DNA from: Clostridiales bacterium UBA1752
Lineage (GTDB): Bacteria > Bacillota > Clostridia > Oscillospirales > CAG-382
Assembly (NCBI GenBank): GCA_002314835.1
Contig: DCHM01000017.1
Span: 1,233-44,876 of the forward strand
Length of the DNA: 43,644 bases
Reading direction: 5' to 3'
Under the pieces are notes generated by a model. That model had not been told where the DNA came from, did no database searches, and was given only the letters and a program-made list of their open reading frames with translations. Positions within the stretch are counted from its first letter, which is position 1, and the number at the start of each line of letters is the position of its first letter. Of the stretch, positions 30,988 through 39,596 are shown piece by piece. A program made the translations under genes and the position numbers.

Positions 30988-33005
30988 TGCTTACTTTTGC
31001 TCTCGCAGGCAACCAAAACTGCGGCAAAACCACTCTCTTTAATTGCCTCACGGGCTCCAATCAGCACGTCGGCAATTTCCCCGGCGTCACCGTTGACCAA
31101 AAGTCGGGCGACCTAAAGGACGTCAAGGATTGCCGGGTCGTTGACCTGCCGGGTATATATTCGATACGCCCTTATACAGGTGAGGAAATCGTCACCCGTG
31201 ACTTTTTGCTCTCGGGCCACGTTGACGGCATAATCAATATCGTTGACGCGACCAATATCGAAAGAAATCTTTATCTCACGCTGCAGCTACTCGAATTAAA
31301 GCTGCCGATGGTGCTCGCACTCAATATGATGGACGAGGTAAGAGGCAACGGCGGTTCTATCAATATAGCCGAGCTGTCAGACAGGCTCGGCATCCCCGTA
31401 GTGCCTATCAGCGCCGCCAAGAGCGAGGGCATCAGTGAGCTGATTGCTCAGGCCGTCGCCGTCGCCAAGGGCAAGGTTATGCCCAAGCGCCTCGACTTTT
31501 GCAAAGATGGCGCCATCCACCGTTGCATACACGCGGTTTCGCACGTTATCGAGGACCACGCGTCCAAAATGGGCATACCTGCGCGCTTCGCCGCCACCAA
31601 GGTTATCGAAAACGACCCCGACATACTCTTAAACCTCGGGCTTTCACAAAACGAAATCGAGCTTATTGAGCACACCGTCATCGAAATGGAGGACGAAAGC
31701 GGTCTCGACCGCAATGCGGCGATAGCTTCGATGAGGTACGACTTTATCGAGGAGGTCTGCCGCGATACCGTGGTTAAATGCCACGAGAGCAAGGAGCGAC
31801 TGCGCAGTATAAAGATAGACAGCGTGCTGACTGATAAATATCTCGCACTGCCTATATTCTTTGGCGTTATGTTCCTCGTCTTTTATCTCACCTTCGGGCT
31901 CGTAGGCTCGTATCTTTCGGGCTTGATGGAGCAGGGCATAGGTGCACTCAAATCACTCGTTGACAGCGGACTCGTAGCCTACGGCATCAACCCCGTAGTG
32001 CACAGCCTCGTCGTTGACGGTATATTCGAGGGCGTAGGCAGCGTGCTGTCGTTTTTGCCTTACATTGTAGTGCTTTTCTTCTTTTTGTCGATACTCGAGG
32101 ATACGGGTTATATGGCGCGAGTTGCGTTCGTTATGGACAGACTGCTGCGCAAAATAGGACTTTCGGGGCGTAGCTTTGTGCCGATGCTCATCGGCTTTGG
32201 CTGCTCGGTGCCTGCAATAATGGCTACCCGTACGCTCTCGTCCGAGCGAGACAGGCGTATGACCATGCTGCTTATACCGTTTATGAGCTGCTCGGCCAAA
32301 ATACCCGTTTACGCCATGCTGAGTGCCGCATTCTTTCCCCAAAGTGCCGCACTCTGTATGATAATACTGTATATAGGCGGTATGCTGCTCGGCATACTGC
32401 TCGCTCTGGTGCTAAAGAGCACGCTCTTTAAGGGCAAGCCCGTGCCTTTCGTTATGGAATTGCCTAACTACCGCTTCCCATCCGCACGCTCGGTTGCAAT
32501 GCTGCTGTGGGAAAAAACAAAGGACTTTGTAACCAAGGCCTTTACCGTCATATTCCTCGCTTCGGTTATTATTTGGTTTTTGCAGACCTTTGACCTAAAG
32601 CTTAACGTGGTTGACCTCGGCGTAAATCCCGAAGATTCAATACTCGCTCAAATCGGCAAACTCTTGGCTCCGATGTTTAAGCCGCTCGGCCTCGATAACT
32701 GGAAGGTCGTCACCTCGCTTATTTCGGGTCTTACGGCAAAGGAAACCGTCGTATCTACGCTCGGCGTGCTGACCGGCAGCTCGGGAGACGGCTTGGTAGC
32801 CGCTCTGCAAAATATGCTCACGGTGCCTGCGGCTTGCGCGTTTATGGCGTTTACGCTGCTATACACTCCTTGCTTTGCCGCCATCTCGACTATAAAGCGC
32901 GAGTTTAATTCGAGACTCAAAACTGCAGGCGTAGTCGTATTTCAGTGCGTTATCGCGTGGATAATCGGCTGTGGCGTTTACAACGTCGCATTGCTGTGTA
33001 TATAG
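30987..33005 (+). CDS. feoB: Ferrous iron transporter FeoB
   Basis: A 672-residue membrane iron(II) transporter with an N-terminal GTPase domain. G1 is G8-NQNCGKT-T16, G3 D53-LPG56, and the G4 motif N113-MMD116 is the usual FeoB form of NKxD. Two Gate regions and about eight or nine membrane helices follow from about residue 285, including GFGCSVPAIMATR. The start is taken as ATG 30987 rather than the GTG three bases earlier, because AAAGGGGG is then 7 bases away and the TGATG overlap couples it to feoA. Confidence 0.96.
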   Translation: MLTFALAGNQNCGKTTLFNCLTGSNQHVGNFPGVTVDQKSGDLKDVKDCRVVDLPGIYSIRPYTGEEIVTRDFLLSGHVDGIINIVDATNIERNLYLTLQLLELKLPMVLALNMMDEVRGNGGSINIAELSDRLGIPVVPISAAKSEGISELIAQAVAVAKGKVMPKRLDFCKDGAIHRCIHAVSHVIEDHASKMGIPARFAATKVIENDPDILLNLGLSQNEIELIEHTVIEMEDESGLDRNAAIASMRYDFIEEVCRDTVVKCHESKERLRSIKIDSVLTDKYLALPIFFGVMFLVFYLTFGLVGSYLSGLMEQGIGALKSLVDSGLVAYGINPVVHSLVVDGIFEGVGSVLSFLPYIVVLFFFLSILEDTGYMARVAFVMDRLLRKIGLSGRSFVPMLIGFGCSVPAIMATRTLSSERDRRMTMLLIPFMSCSAKIPVYAMLSAAFFPQSAALCMIILYIGGMLLGILLALVLKSTLFKGKPVPFVMELPNYRFPSARSVAMLLWEKTKDFVTKAFTVIFLASVIIWFLQTFDLKLNVVDLGVNPEDSILAQIGKLLAPMFKPLGLDNWKVVTSLISGLTAKETVVSTLGVLTGSSGDGLVAALQNMLTVPAACAFMAFTLLYTPCFAAISTIKREFNSRLKTAGVVVFQCVIAWIIGCGVYNVALLCI

Positions 33006-33007
33006 CT

Positions 33008-33136
33008 ATGGGCTGGCTCGATATCGTCATAGTCGCGGTTGTCGCAGTGCTTGCCGTGCTGTGCGTAATCTACGTCAAGCGTCACGGAACCTGCTCGGGA
33101 GACTGCGACAAATGCCGCAAAAACTGCAAAAAATAA
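33008..33136 (+). CDS. FeoB-associated Cys-rich membrane protein
   Basis: 42 residues beginning MGWLDIVIVAV, with one membrane helix (about 5-23) and a Cys-rich tail with four Cys in HGTCSGDCDKCRKNC. This matches the small FeoB-associated proteins found after feoB in Clostridia. A possible role is to hand iron to or from FeoB, which is inference. It starts 2 bases after the feoB stop without its own clear ribosome site. A longer in-frame ORF from 32945 would overlap feoB by 20 codons and is unlikely. Confidence 0.85.
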   Translation: MGWLDIVIVAVVAVLAVLCVIYVKRHGTCSGDCDKCRKNCKK

Positions 33137-33158
33137 GGGACGCTCTTGCGTCCCTTTT
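33135..33158. terminator. Bidirectional terminator between feo genes and rbsK
   Basis: AAGGGACGC, loop TCTT, GCGTCCCTT then T on the plus strand. On the minus strand the stem is followed by TTATTTTTT, so it also ends the rbsK transcript. Confidence 0.85.
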
Positions 33159-33170
33159 GAATTTGTTTAC

Positions 33171-34103
33171 TCAGATATTTTGCGTAGCCATCAGTGCGCG
33201 AACCTCGGATTCGGTAGGTATCGAGGTCATCGAGCCTGCTTTTGAAACGGTTAGTGCACCTGCCGCGTTTGCAAACTTGGCGGCTCTTATGATGTCGCCC
33301 GTGCGCATATACTCGGTCGCGATAGCGGCGGTAAAGGCGTCGCCTGCCGCCGTGGTGTCAACCTCGGGCACGTCGTAAGACGAAACGAGGTCACAGTATT
33401 TGCCGTCGTAAATAAAGCATCCTCTGCCGCCGAGCTTGAGTGCTACGTAATGTATTTTTGTGCGAGAGCAGAGCGCAATAGCGGCCTTGAGACAATTTTC
33501 AACCGAGCTGGGGCGAATGCCGGTCAGGGCTTCGGTCTCGGTCTCGTTGGGGCTGAAAATCTCACAGCGAGGCATTCTTTCGAGCTTCCACGACGCTTTT
33601 GCCGCGCCTGCATCCACAAAAAACGGCAGACCGTTGCGGCTCGCAGCGACCGAAGCGGCAATCAGAGCCTCTTCACAGCCCTCGTACTGGGCGAGGATAG
33701 CTTCGGGCATACTGCGCATGGCTGTGTTTACGTCTATCTCGTTTAGGTTTTTGTTTGCACCCGTATAGACGACTATGCGGTTTGTGCCGTCGTCCTCTAC
33801 CATGACAAACGCCGCGCCCGTCTGCTCGGATTTGTCGGTGACGATGTATTCGGTATTGATACCGTTGGTGTCAAAATAATTTTTGAGTCTCGTGCCGTAA
33901 TTATCGGCGCCGACTCTGGCGCAGAAAGTGACAGGGCAATCGGACAGTCTGACAGCCGCCATGGCTGAATTGGCTCCTTTGCCTCCGGCGGTGAGCGAAT
34001 ATGACTTGGCGGAAAGCAGGGTTTCGCCAGGCGCGGGAATATAAGGTGTCTCGAGCCTAAAATCGACGTTGGTGCTGCCGACGACTAATAATCTTTTTGA
34101 CAT
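33171..34103 (-). CDS. rbsK: Ribokinase, PfkB family
   Basis: About 310 residues from the ATG at 34103, chosen because GGAGGTGG lies 8 bases upstream; a GTG three codons earlier overlaps that site. It phosphorylates D-ribose to ribose 5-phosphate. The family signatures are seen: GSTNVDF, AGGKGANSAMAA near 40-52, the anion hole and base motif VDTTAAGDAFTAA near 250. Related sugars cannot be excluded. No ribose transporter is adjacent. Single-gene unit. Confidence 0.88.
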   Translation of the reverse strand: MSKRLLVVGSTNVDFRLETPYIPAPGETLLSAKSYSLTAGGKGANSAMAAVRLSDCPVTFCARVGADNYGTRLKNYFDTNGINTEYIVTDKSEQTGAAFVMVEDDGTNRIVVYTGANKNLNEIDVNTAMRSMPEAILAQYEGCEEALIAASVAASRNGLPFFVDAGAAKASWKLERMPRCEIFSPNETETEALTGIRPSSVENCLKAAIALCSRTKIHYVALKLGGRGCFIYDGKYCDLVSSYDVPEVDTTAAGDAFTAAIATEYMRTGDIIRAAKFANAAGALTVSKAGSMTSIPTESEVRALMATQNI

Positions 34104-34132
34104 AAATGCCACCTCCGTTTATCATTGACTTT

Positions 34133-34161
34133 ATTTTACATTGTTATGCAGTATTTGTCAA
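34133..34161 (-). promoter_or_regulatory. sigma-A promoter of rbsK
   Basis: On the minus strand TTGACA (34161-34156), a 17-bp spacer and TAAAAT (34138-34133). The -35 box overlaps the stop region of spoIIID. Confidence 0.8.
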
Positions 34162-34406
34162 CATTTTTTATATTTTTGCTTTGTTGCGTTGCCGCCTCTG
34201 ATGTGGCGTTCCTGCTTATTTAGCTGCAAGACCGCCTGCACGTCCTGCCAGAGTGATTTGCTCAGTCCTTTGAGCCTGTCAGTCACGTCCTTGTGTACCG
34301 TGCTTTTGCTCACGCCGAAGATTTTGGCGGCGTTTCTGACGGTAGCACCGCTCTTGACTATGTAGCGACCTATCAGTATCGGTCTTTCAGTGCTGTTATG
34401 CATCAT
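34158..34406 (-). CDS. spoIIID: Sporulation transcription factor SpoIIID
   Basis: 82 residues, a DNA-binding protein that acts in the mother cell after sigma-E to switch genes on and off before sigma-K. The helix-turn-helix TVRNAAKIFGVSKSTVHKDV (about 22-41) and the basic C-terminal helix match SpoIIID. GGAGG 7 bases before the first ATG supports this start. It stands alone between rbsK and galE. Confidence 0.93.
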   Translation of the reverse strand: MMHNSTERPILIGRYIVKSGATVRNAAKIFGVSKSTVHKDVTDRLKGLSKSLWQDVQAVLQLNKQERHIRGGNATKQKYKKC

Positions 34407-34462
34407 AAATATTCCTCCGCAAAAATATATGATGCTTTTGCGATAATAATAACGAAAATACC

Positions 34463-34491
34463 TTGAATATATTTTAAATGTATGATAATAT
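34463..34491 (+). promoter_or_regulatory. Possible sigma-A promoter of galE
   Basis: TTGAAT (34463-34468), a 17-bp spacer and TAATAT (34486-34491). Weaker than the others. On the opposite strand CATACATT (34484-34477) could be a sigma-E -10 for spoIIID, but no good -35 lies at the right distance. Confidence 0.4.
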
Positions 34492-34523
34492 CAATATTAA
34501 GTCTTGAAGGGAGAATGTATTTT

Positions 34524-35519
34524 ATGAAAATACTGGTAACCGGAGGCACGGGGTATATCGGCTCGCACACCTGCGTCAAGCTCATTGAGCAGGGCTACGA
34601 TGTCGCAATATACGACAACCTATCAAATTCAAAGATAGACGTGCTCGACAAAATACAGTTTATCACAGGCACGAGACCTGCGTTTTACGAGGCTGACATC
34701 CTCGACAAAGATATGCTGTGCAAAGCGTTTGACGAGTTTATGCCAGACGCTGTTATACATTTTGCAGGCAAAAAGGCCGTCGGAGAATCGGTCGCTCTGC
34801 CTCTGATGTATTATCATAATAACATCACGGGCACGCTTATGCTGCTCGAAGCCATGAAATCCCACGGCTGCAAAAAGATAGTTTTTTCGTCCTCGGCTAC
34901 GGTTTACGGCACTCCAAAAACCGTGCCTATCAACGAGGATTTCCCTCTTTCGACCACAAACCCCTACGGCAGCACAAAGCTGATGATAGAGTATATCCTA
35001 AAGGATTTGTACGTCTCGGATAACGACTGGACTATCACGATACTCCGCTATTTTAACCCCATAGGCGCACACGACAGCGGATTGCTCGGTGACAACCCCA
35101 ACGGCATACCCAACAACCTCATGCCCTACGTCACGAGGGTTGCCAAGGGCGTATTGCCGAGGCTGAGAGTATTCGGCAACGACTACGACACCCACGACGG
35201 CACGGGTGTGAGAGACTATATCCACGTGCTCGACCTCGCGCAGGGACACATCGACGCCATAAAGCACCTCGACAAATCGGGCGTGCAGATATACAACCTC
35301 GGCACAGGCACGGGTTACAGCGTACTCGATATAGTAAAAGCCTTTGAAAAAGCAAACGACATCAAGATACCATACGACATAGTAGAGCGCCGCCCCGGCG
35401 ACGTTGCTACGAGCTACGCAGACCCGTCAAAAGCAGAGCGTTGCATCGGTTTTAAGGCAACCCACACGCTCGAGGATATGTGCCGCTCGGCATGGAATTT
35501 CGAAAGGAAAAATCAATGA
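34524..35519 (+). CDS. galE: UDP-glucose 4-epimerase
   Basis: 331 residues from the ATG at 34524; AAGGGAG (34507-34513) precedes it and the NAD-binding start MKILVTGGTGYIGSH requires it. It interconverts UDP-glucose and UDP-galactose for the Leloir pathway and for surface polysaccharides. The short-chain dehydrogenase catalytic pair Y-x-x-x-K is in NPYGSTK, and the substrate motif RYFNPIGAH is present. Its stop overlaps the start of the next gene (ATGA), coupling it to the GH26-like lipoprotein. Confidence 0.95.
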   Translation: MKILVTGGTGYIGSHTCVKLIEQGYDVAIYDNLSNSKIDVLDKIQFITGTRPAFYEADILDKDMLCKAFDEFMPDAVIHFAGKKAVGESVALPLMYYHNNITGTLMLLEAMKSHGCKKIVFSSSATVYGTPKTVPINEDFPLSTTNPYGSTKLMIEYILKDLYVSDNDWTITILRYFNPIGAHDSGLLGDNPNGIPNNLMPYVTRVAKGVLPRLRVFGNDYDTHDGTGVRDYIHVLDLAQGHIDAIKHLDKSGVQIYNLGTGTGYSVLDIVKAFEKANDIKIPYDIVERRPGDVATSYADPSKAERCIGFKATHTLEDMCRSAWNFERKNQ

Positions 35520-37441
35520 AAAAAGCAGTAGTACTATTATTAACCTTTACGATTGTGCTGACTCTGCTCTGCGCGTGCGGTGATGCCGCCGTGTCCGAGT
35601 CGAGCGCCGATACCGAAAGTGATGAATCTACGATTAGTGAGGAATCAACAGTGAGCGAAATCAGCGAAGAATCCACAGCACCCGACGTTAACGCCAAGCT
35701 GATATGGGATGACGTTTTTGCCGACGCTACTTTTAAGACTGCCGACGACGTTTTAAAGGCTACGGTTTACGTCAACGGTAAAGCTTCGTCCAAATACGAC
35801 GCTTCGCCTGCCTCCTACGACGTCAAATACGTTTTGTCGGGCAAGGATTACAGCCGCGTAGTAAACTACGTTGACGGATACGCCGTCACCCTGCCGGGCT
35901 CCGATATAGAGTGCGACCTGTCGCTCGCGTTGATACGCGTCAAATACAAGACTGACGATTACTGCCTCACCGTCACCAACGAGTCCGGCAACCCTTACGG
36001 CAACAACGCCAACGGCTGGAAGACCTATAACGACGAATGGCTCGAGAGATATTTAGTTGACAACAATTTTATCAGCAAAAACAATTTAAGACGCACCGAA
36101 GCCGTCACCACATACGACGACCTCGTTGAAGGCTATGAAGCAAGGTTCTACAGCATCTCCATCAACAACCCCGGCGACATCGAGATGCCTTATTACACGA
36201 TAGTAGTGCTCAAAAAGCCTACCGAGTACGTCAATTTTAAGCTATTTGTTTTAAAGAGCAAGCAGAATATGAGCTCGGAGATGAAGGGGGTTATCGCCTC
36301 CTACACCGAAATTAATCCGCAGGGCAGTGCCGTCGATACTCAGCTCGCTTACGAGCTCAAGATGGAAGAGAATTGGGACGATACCACCAAGGCTTATTTC
36401 GAGCAGGTTATGGCACAGACGACGGTTGACTGGGGCTTTTACCATTACAACTGCGTAGCTCGCACGAGCAGTGATTATTTTGCAAACCGCAAAAACATAA
36501 CCGAGCTGCTCACCTGGTCGAGCGAAACCCTCGGCTACGATATGCAGATTTATCCCACGTACCTGCACATCGGCTGGGGCGAAAACACCACGCCCTTCCC
36601 GACCGAGCAGGCAAAGGAGTATGCAGGCGGCGACGGCACCAACGGCAAGCCCGTTTTGCAGTGCTCTTATCAGTTCACCACCTCCAATAATACGGGTCTC
36701 AACGGCTATACCCCGATGTTTGACATTTTGAGAGGCAAGTACGACGACCACTTCCGCTCTATCGCGCAGGCTATCAAAAAGTACGGCGCGCCCGTTTGGT
36801 TCAGACTCAATAACGAGATGAATAGCGACTGGACGAGCTATTGCGGTATGTGCACTCTGCTCGACCCCGACATCTTTATCGCTACGTGGCAGAGAATGTA
36901 CGACATCTTTATAGAGGAAGGCGTCACCAACTGCATATTTGTCTTTAACCCGATAGCGGTTGACACTCCTTACGGCAGCTGGAGCAATTATCTCAACTAT
37001 TATCCCGGCTCCGACTACTGCCAGGCTCTCGGTCTGACGAGCTATGAAATGAATAACACCGGTCTTACTTCGTTTAAGGACGCTTACACCAAGGTTTATA
37101 ACAAAAATATGCCGTATTTCAAGGATTATCCTTGGGTTATCGGCGAATTTGCCTGCGGTGGCGGCGGCGACAAATATTACGACTGGGGACAGGGCAAGTA
37201 TATAAATACCACCCTCGGACGCAACAGCTCTGCTCAGGCAAACTGGATTACTCAGATGTTTACCTATTTTGAGGATTTGACTGCCTCAAAGAGCGAGTTT
37301 ATCAGCAGACTAAAGTATGCCGTTTGGTTCAGCAGCAACGACTATGCCGACGACGGCAAGGTGCTCAATTACCTCGACATCAGAGGCAACACGGCGGCTG
37401 AAGAAGCGTTTAGGAACGCTTTTGCCAAGATTAAAAAATAA
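35516..37441 (+). CDS. Lipoprotein with GH26-like glycoside hydrolase domain
   Basis: 641 residues from ATG 35516, which gives a signal peptide with lipobox LLCAC (C21); AAAGG lies upstream and the ATGA overlap with galE fixes the start. A Ser/Glu/Thr-rich linker spans 22-55. A beta-rich domain follows at about 58-270. A TIM-barrel domain at about 285-640 has VWFRLNNEMNSDW with candidate acid/base E434 and YPWVIGEFACGG with candidate nucleophile E544, the spacing and contexts seen in clan A families such as GH26 (mannanase-type). An N-linked preference for mannan is inference only. It is an outer-surface enzyme for polysaccharide breakdown, oddly coupled to a cytoplasmic epimerase. Confidence 0.72.
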   Translation: MKKAVVLLLTFTIVLTLLCACGDAAVSESSADTESDESTISEESTVSEISEESTAPDVNAKLIWDDVFADATFKTADDVLKATVYVNGKASSKYDASPASYDVKYVLSGKDYSRVVNYVDGYAVTLPGSDIECDLSLALIRVKYKTDDYCLTVTNESGNPYGNNANGWKTYNDEWLERYLVDNNFISKNNLRRTEAVTTYDDLVEGYEARFYSISINNPGDIEMPYYTIVVLKKPTEYVNFKLFVLKSKQNMSSEMKGVIASYTEINPQGSAVDTQLAYELKMEENWDDTTKAYFEQVMAQTTVDWGFYHYNCVARTSSDYFANRKNITELLTWSSETLGYDMQIYPTYLHIGWGENTTPFPTEQAKEYAGGDGTNGKPVLQCSYQFTTSNNTGLNGYTPMFDILRGKYDDHFRSIAQAIKKYGAPVWFRLNNEMNSDWTSYCGMCTLLDPDIFIATWQRMYDIFIEEGVTNCIFVFNPIAVDTPYGSWSNYLNYYPGSDYCQALGLTSYEMNNTGLTSFKDAYTKVYNKNMPYFKDYPWVIGEFACGGGGDKYYDWGQGKYINTTLGRNSSAQANWITQMFTYFEDLTASKSEFISRLKYAVWFSSNDYADDGKVLNYLDIRGNTAAEEAFRNAFAKIKK

Positions 37442-37450
37442 ATAGTAAAT

Positions 37451-37484
37451 GCGGTGTAATCTCGTCTGATTGCACCGCTTTATT
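37451..37484 (+). terminator. Rho-independent terminator after the GH26-like gene
   Basis: GCGGTGTAATC pairs with GATTGCACCGC (one G-U), 6-base loop, followed by TTTATT. It separates the gene from the his operon promoter. Confidence 0.75.
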
Positions 37485-37501
37485 AATATCAAAAATAACT
37501 G

Positions 37502-37530
37502 TTGACAAACGGCTCTGATAATGATATAAT
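37502..37530 (+). promoter_or_regulatory. sigma-A promoter of the his operon
   Basis: Consensus TTGACA (37502-37507), a 17-bp spacer and consensus TATAAT (37525-37530). The leader is short (about 50 bases) and has no His-codon-rich leader peptide or T-box, which points to repressor rather than attenuation control. Confidence 0.9.
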
Positions 37531-37554
37531 TTCAGCACATTAACACATCACCGC

Positions 37555-37568
37555 TTTAACGCGCTAAA
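37555..37568. promoter_or_regulatory. Possible operator in the his leader
   Basis: TTTAACGCGCTAAA is an imperfect palindrome (2 mismatched pairs) between promoter and first gene, a plausible site for the YerC/HisR-type repressor encoded next. The assignment rests on position and symmetry only. Confidence 0.3.
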
Positions 37569-37587
37569 TCAGCAGAAAGGAGCGCTT

Positions 37588-37884
37588 ATGACAAATTGGA
37601 AAAACATATCTACCGACAAGCTGTGTGAAGCTCTGCTTACGTTAAAGACAAAAGAGGAGTGCTACAACTTTCTCGACGATATTTGTACCATAAAAGAGGT
37701 GCTTGACATAGCTCAGAGGCTCGAGGTTGCGAGCCTGCTCGAGCAAAAGGCGAGCTATCTCGAGATAAGCGCCAAGACGGGCGCAAGCTCCGCTACGATT
37801 TGCCGCGTTAACAAGTGCCTCGAATACGGCAGCGGAGGCTACAAGGCAGTGCTCGACAGAATGGGGGATAAAGCAAATGATTGA
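37588..37884 (+). CDS. yerC: TrpR-family regulator YerC/YecD, probable his operon repressor
   Basis: A 98-residue all-helical DNA-binding protein of the TrpR/YerC family. The helix-turn-helix lies at about 57-78 (YLEISAKTGASSATICRV). Comparative genomics has proposed that YerC-type proteins (HisR) repress histidine genes in Firmicutes. Its place as first gene of a his operon, with an 8-base overlap with hisZ, fits autoregulation. GAAAGGAGCG precedes the ATG. Confidence 0.85.
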   Translation: MTNWKNISTDKLCEALLTLKTKEECYNFLDDICTIKEVLDIAQRLEVASLLEQKASYLEISAKTGASSATICRVNKCLEYGSGGYKAVLDRMGDKAND

Positions 37885-38965
37885 CGAGTCGATAATCAGA
37901 TTTGAGGAAAAGGCGATATTCCGCCTGCGTTCTCTGTATCAAAAGCACGGCTATCTGCCATACAAGATGAGCAAGTTTGAGGAGTACGATCTGTATCTGC
38001 GCAACAAGGATTTCCTCGTCAGCGACCGCGTTATAGCCTTTAACGATACCAATGGCAAGCTGATGGCGCTCAAGCCCGACGTAACGCTCTCTATCATCAA
38101 GAGCGGCGTTGATACCGAGGGTACAAAGCAAAAGGTATATTACAACGAGAACGTTTACCGCGTCAGCGAGAGCACTCATAGATTTAAGGAAATAATGCAG
38201 GCAGGCCTCGAATGTATCGGAGACATAGACATCTTTGACATTTACGAGGTTATTAGCCTTGCCGCCGAGAGCTTGTATCAGATTTCGCCCGACTTTTGTA
38301 TCGAAATCAGCAATATGGACGTAGTTTTGGCGGTCGTAAACAAGGTGTGCGACAACCGCGACTTTGTGACAAAGGCGCTGATGTTTATTTCTCAAAAAAA
38401 CGCTCACGACCTCAAGGTGCTTTGCGACGAATACGGCGTAGGGGACGACGGCTATCAAAAGATAGTTTTGCTCATCAGCCTTTACGGCAAACGCTCTGAC
38501 GTCATAGACGGTCTCGACAGCCTCGGCACCGACTTTAATACCGATAACATCAAGCTGCTTGCCAAGATGCTCGATTCCTCGCAGTTCGGCGACAAAATCA
38601 AGTTTGATTTTTCGGTAATCAACGACATGAATTACTACAACGGTTTTGTCTTTAAGGGCTTTATCGACGGCATCTGCCGCGGAGTATTGGCAGGCGGTCA
38701 GTACGATAATATGATGAAAAAAATGCACCGCACTTCGGGTGCCATCGGCTTTGCGCTCTACCTAGACAGGCTCGATGAAATCGACAATGCCAAAGACAGC
38801 TTTGACGTCGATTATCTGGTGCTGTACGACGAGGGCACCGATTTGTTTGAGCTGATAGCCAAGCGAGACGGGCTGATAAACGGAGGCGCTTTGGTCTCCT
38901 GTCAAAATCAGATACCGCAAAAGCTGAGATACAAAGAAATTATTGATATGAGGAGGGACGGCTGA
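37877..38965 (+). CDS. hisZ: ATP phosphoribosyltransferase regulatory subunit HisZ
   Basis: A 362-residue HisRS-like protein without tRNA charging activity. It is needed for the activity and histidine feedback control of the short HisG. The motif 2-like segment KLMALKPDVTLSIIKS and the motif 3-like segment RGVLAGGQYDNMMKK are present. Its first bases overlap yerC by 8, and hisG follows one base after its stop. Confidence 0.9.
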   Translation: MIDESIIRFEEKAIFRLRSLYQKHGYLPYKMSKFEEYDLYLRNKDFLVSDRVIAFNDTNGKLMALKPDVTLSIIKSGVDTEGTKQKVYYNENVYRVSESTHRFKEIMQAGLECIGDIDIFDIYEVISLAAESLYQISPDFCIEISNMDVVLAVVNKVCDNRDFVTKALMFISQKNAHDLKVLCDEYGVGDDGYQKIVLLISLYGKRSDVIDGLDSLGTDFNTDNIKLLAKMLDSSQFGDKIKFDFSVINDMNYYNGFVFKGFIDGICRGVLAGGQYDNMMKKMHRTSGAIGFALYLDRLDEIDNAKDSFDVDYLVLYDEGTDLFELIAKRDGLINGGALVSCQNQIPQKLRYKEIIDMRRDG

Positions 38966-38966
38966 T

Positions 38967-39596
38967 ATGCTTAACGTAGCGTTGCCCAAAGGCAGACTGG
39001 GCGAAAAAGTCTATGATATGTTTGAAAAAGCCGGCTACGAGTGCCCTTCTATAAAAGAGACGAACCGCAAGCTCATTTTTGAGAACGAAGCAAAAGGCGT
39101 CAGATATTTTTGGGTAAAGCCGTCCGACGTCTCGATTTACGTCGAGCGCGGAGCCGCCGATATAGGCGTGGCAGGCAAGGATATTTTGCTCGAGTACGAG
39201 CCGAGCGTCTATGAATTGCTCGACCTCGGCGTCGGCAAATGCAGGATGTGCGTCGCAGGCAAAAAAGACTTTTTTGACGACGGCAAAAAGGTGCTGAGGG
39301 TTGCCACCAAATTCGGCAACATCGCGGCGGATTATTATACAAAGCTCGGACGCGATATAGACATCATCAAGCTTAACGGCTCGATAGAGCTCGCGCCCAT
39401 CCTCGGACTGTCGGACGTCATCGTCGATATAGTCGAGACGGGCAGCACCCTGAGAGAAAACAATCTCGAGGTCAAGAGCGTTATTTTGCCGATTAGCGCG
39501 CGTCTTATCGCCAACGAAGCGTCATTTAAGTTTAAGTGTTCCGAGATAGAAAACGTCGTAAGAGCCATGAAAGTACAGGTCAGTGCAAATGATTAA
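38967..39596 (+). CDS. hisG: ATP phosphoribosyltransferase, short form catalytic subunit
   Basis: 209 residues, the short form (HisG-S) that lacks the C-terminal regulatory domain and works with HisZ. It joins ATP and PRPP, the first step of histidine synthesis. Motifs: NVALPKGRLGEKV, VERGAADIGVAGKD and the PRPP loop IVDIVETGSTLREN. Confidence 0.95.
   Translation: MLNVALPKGRLGEKVYDMFEKAGYECPSIKETNRKLIFENEAKGVRYFWVKPSDVSIYVERGAADIGVAGKDILLEYEPSVYELLDLGVGKCRMCVAGKKDFFDDGKKVLRVATKFGNIAADYYTKLGRDIDIIKLNGSIELAPILGLSDVIVDIVETGSTLRENNLEVKSVILPISARLIANEASFKFKCSEIENVVRAMKVQVSAND

Noticed and set aside
32945..33007. Longer start for the FeoB-associated small protein
   Set aside because: It would lie inside the feoB 3' end and add a basic segment before the membrane helix; the ATG at 33008 gives the standard family length.
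34424..34431. CATATATT as a sigma-E -10 box of spoIIID
   Set aside because: The transcription start would fall inside the ribosome site GGAGG at 34414-34418, so no working leader would remain; no -35 match either.
37531..37587. T-box or His leader peptide attenuator before the his operon
   Set aside because: The leader is only about 50 bases, with no run of His codons, no T-box sequence and no terminator hairpin.
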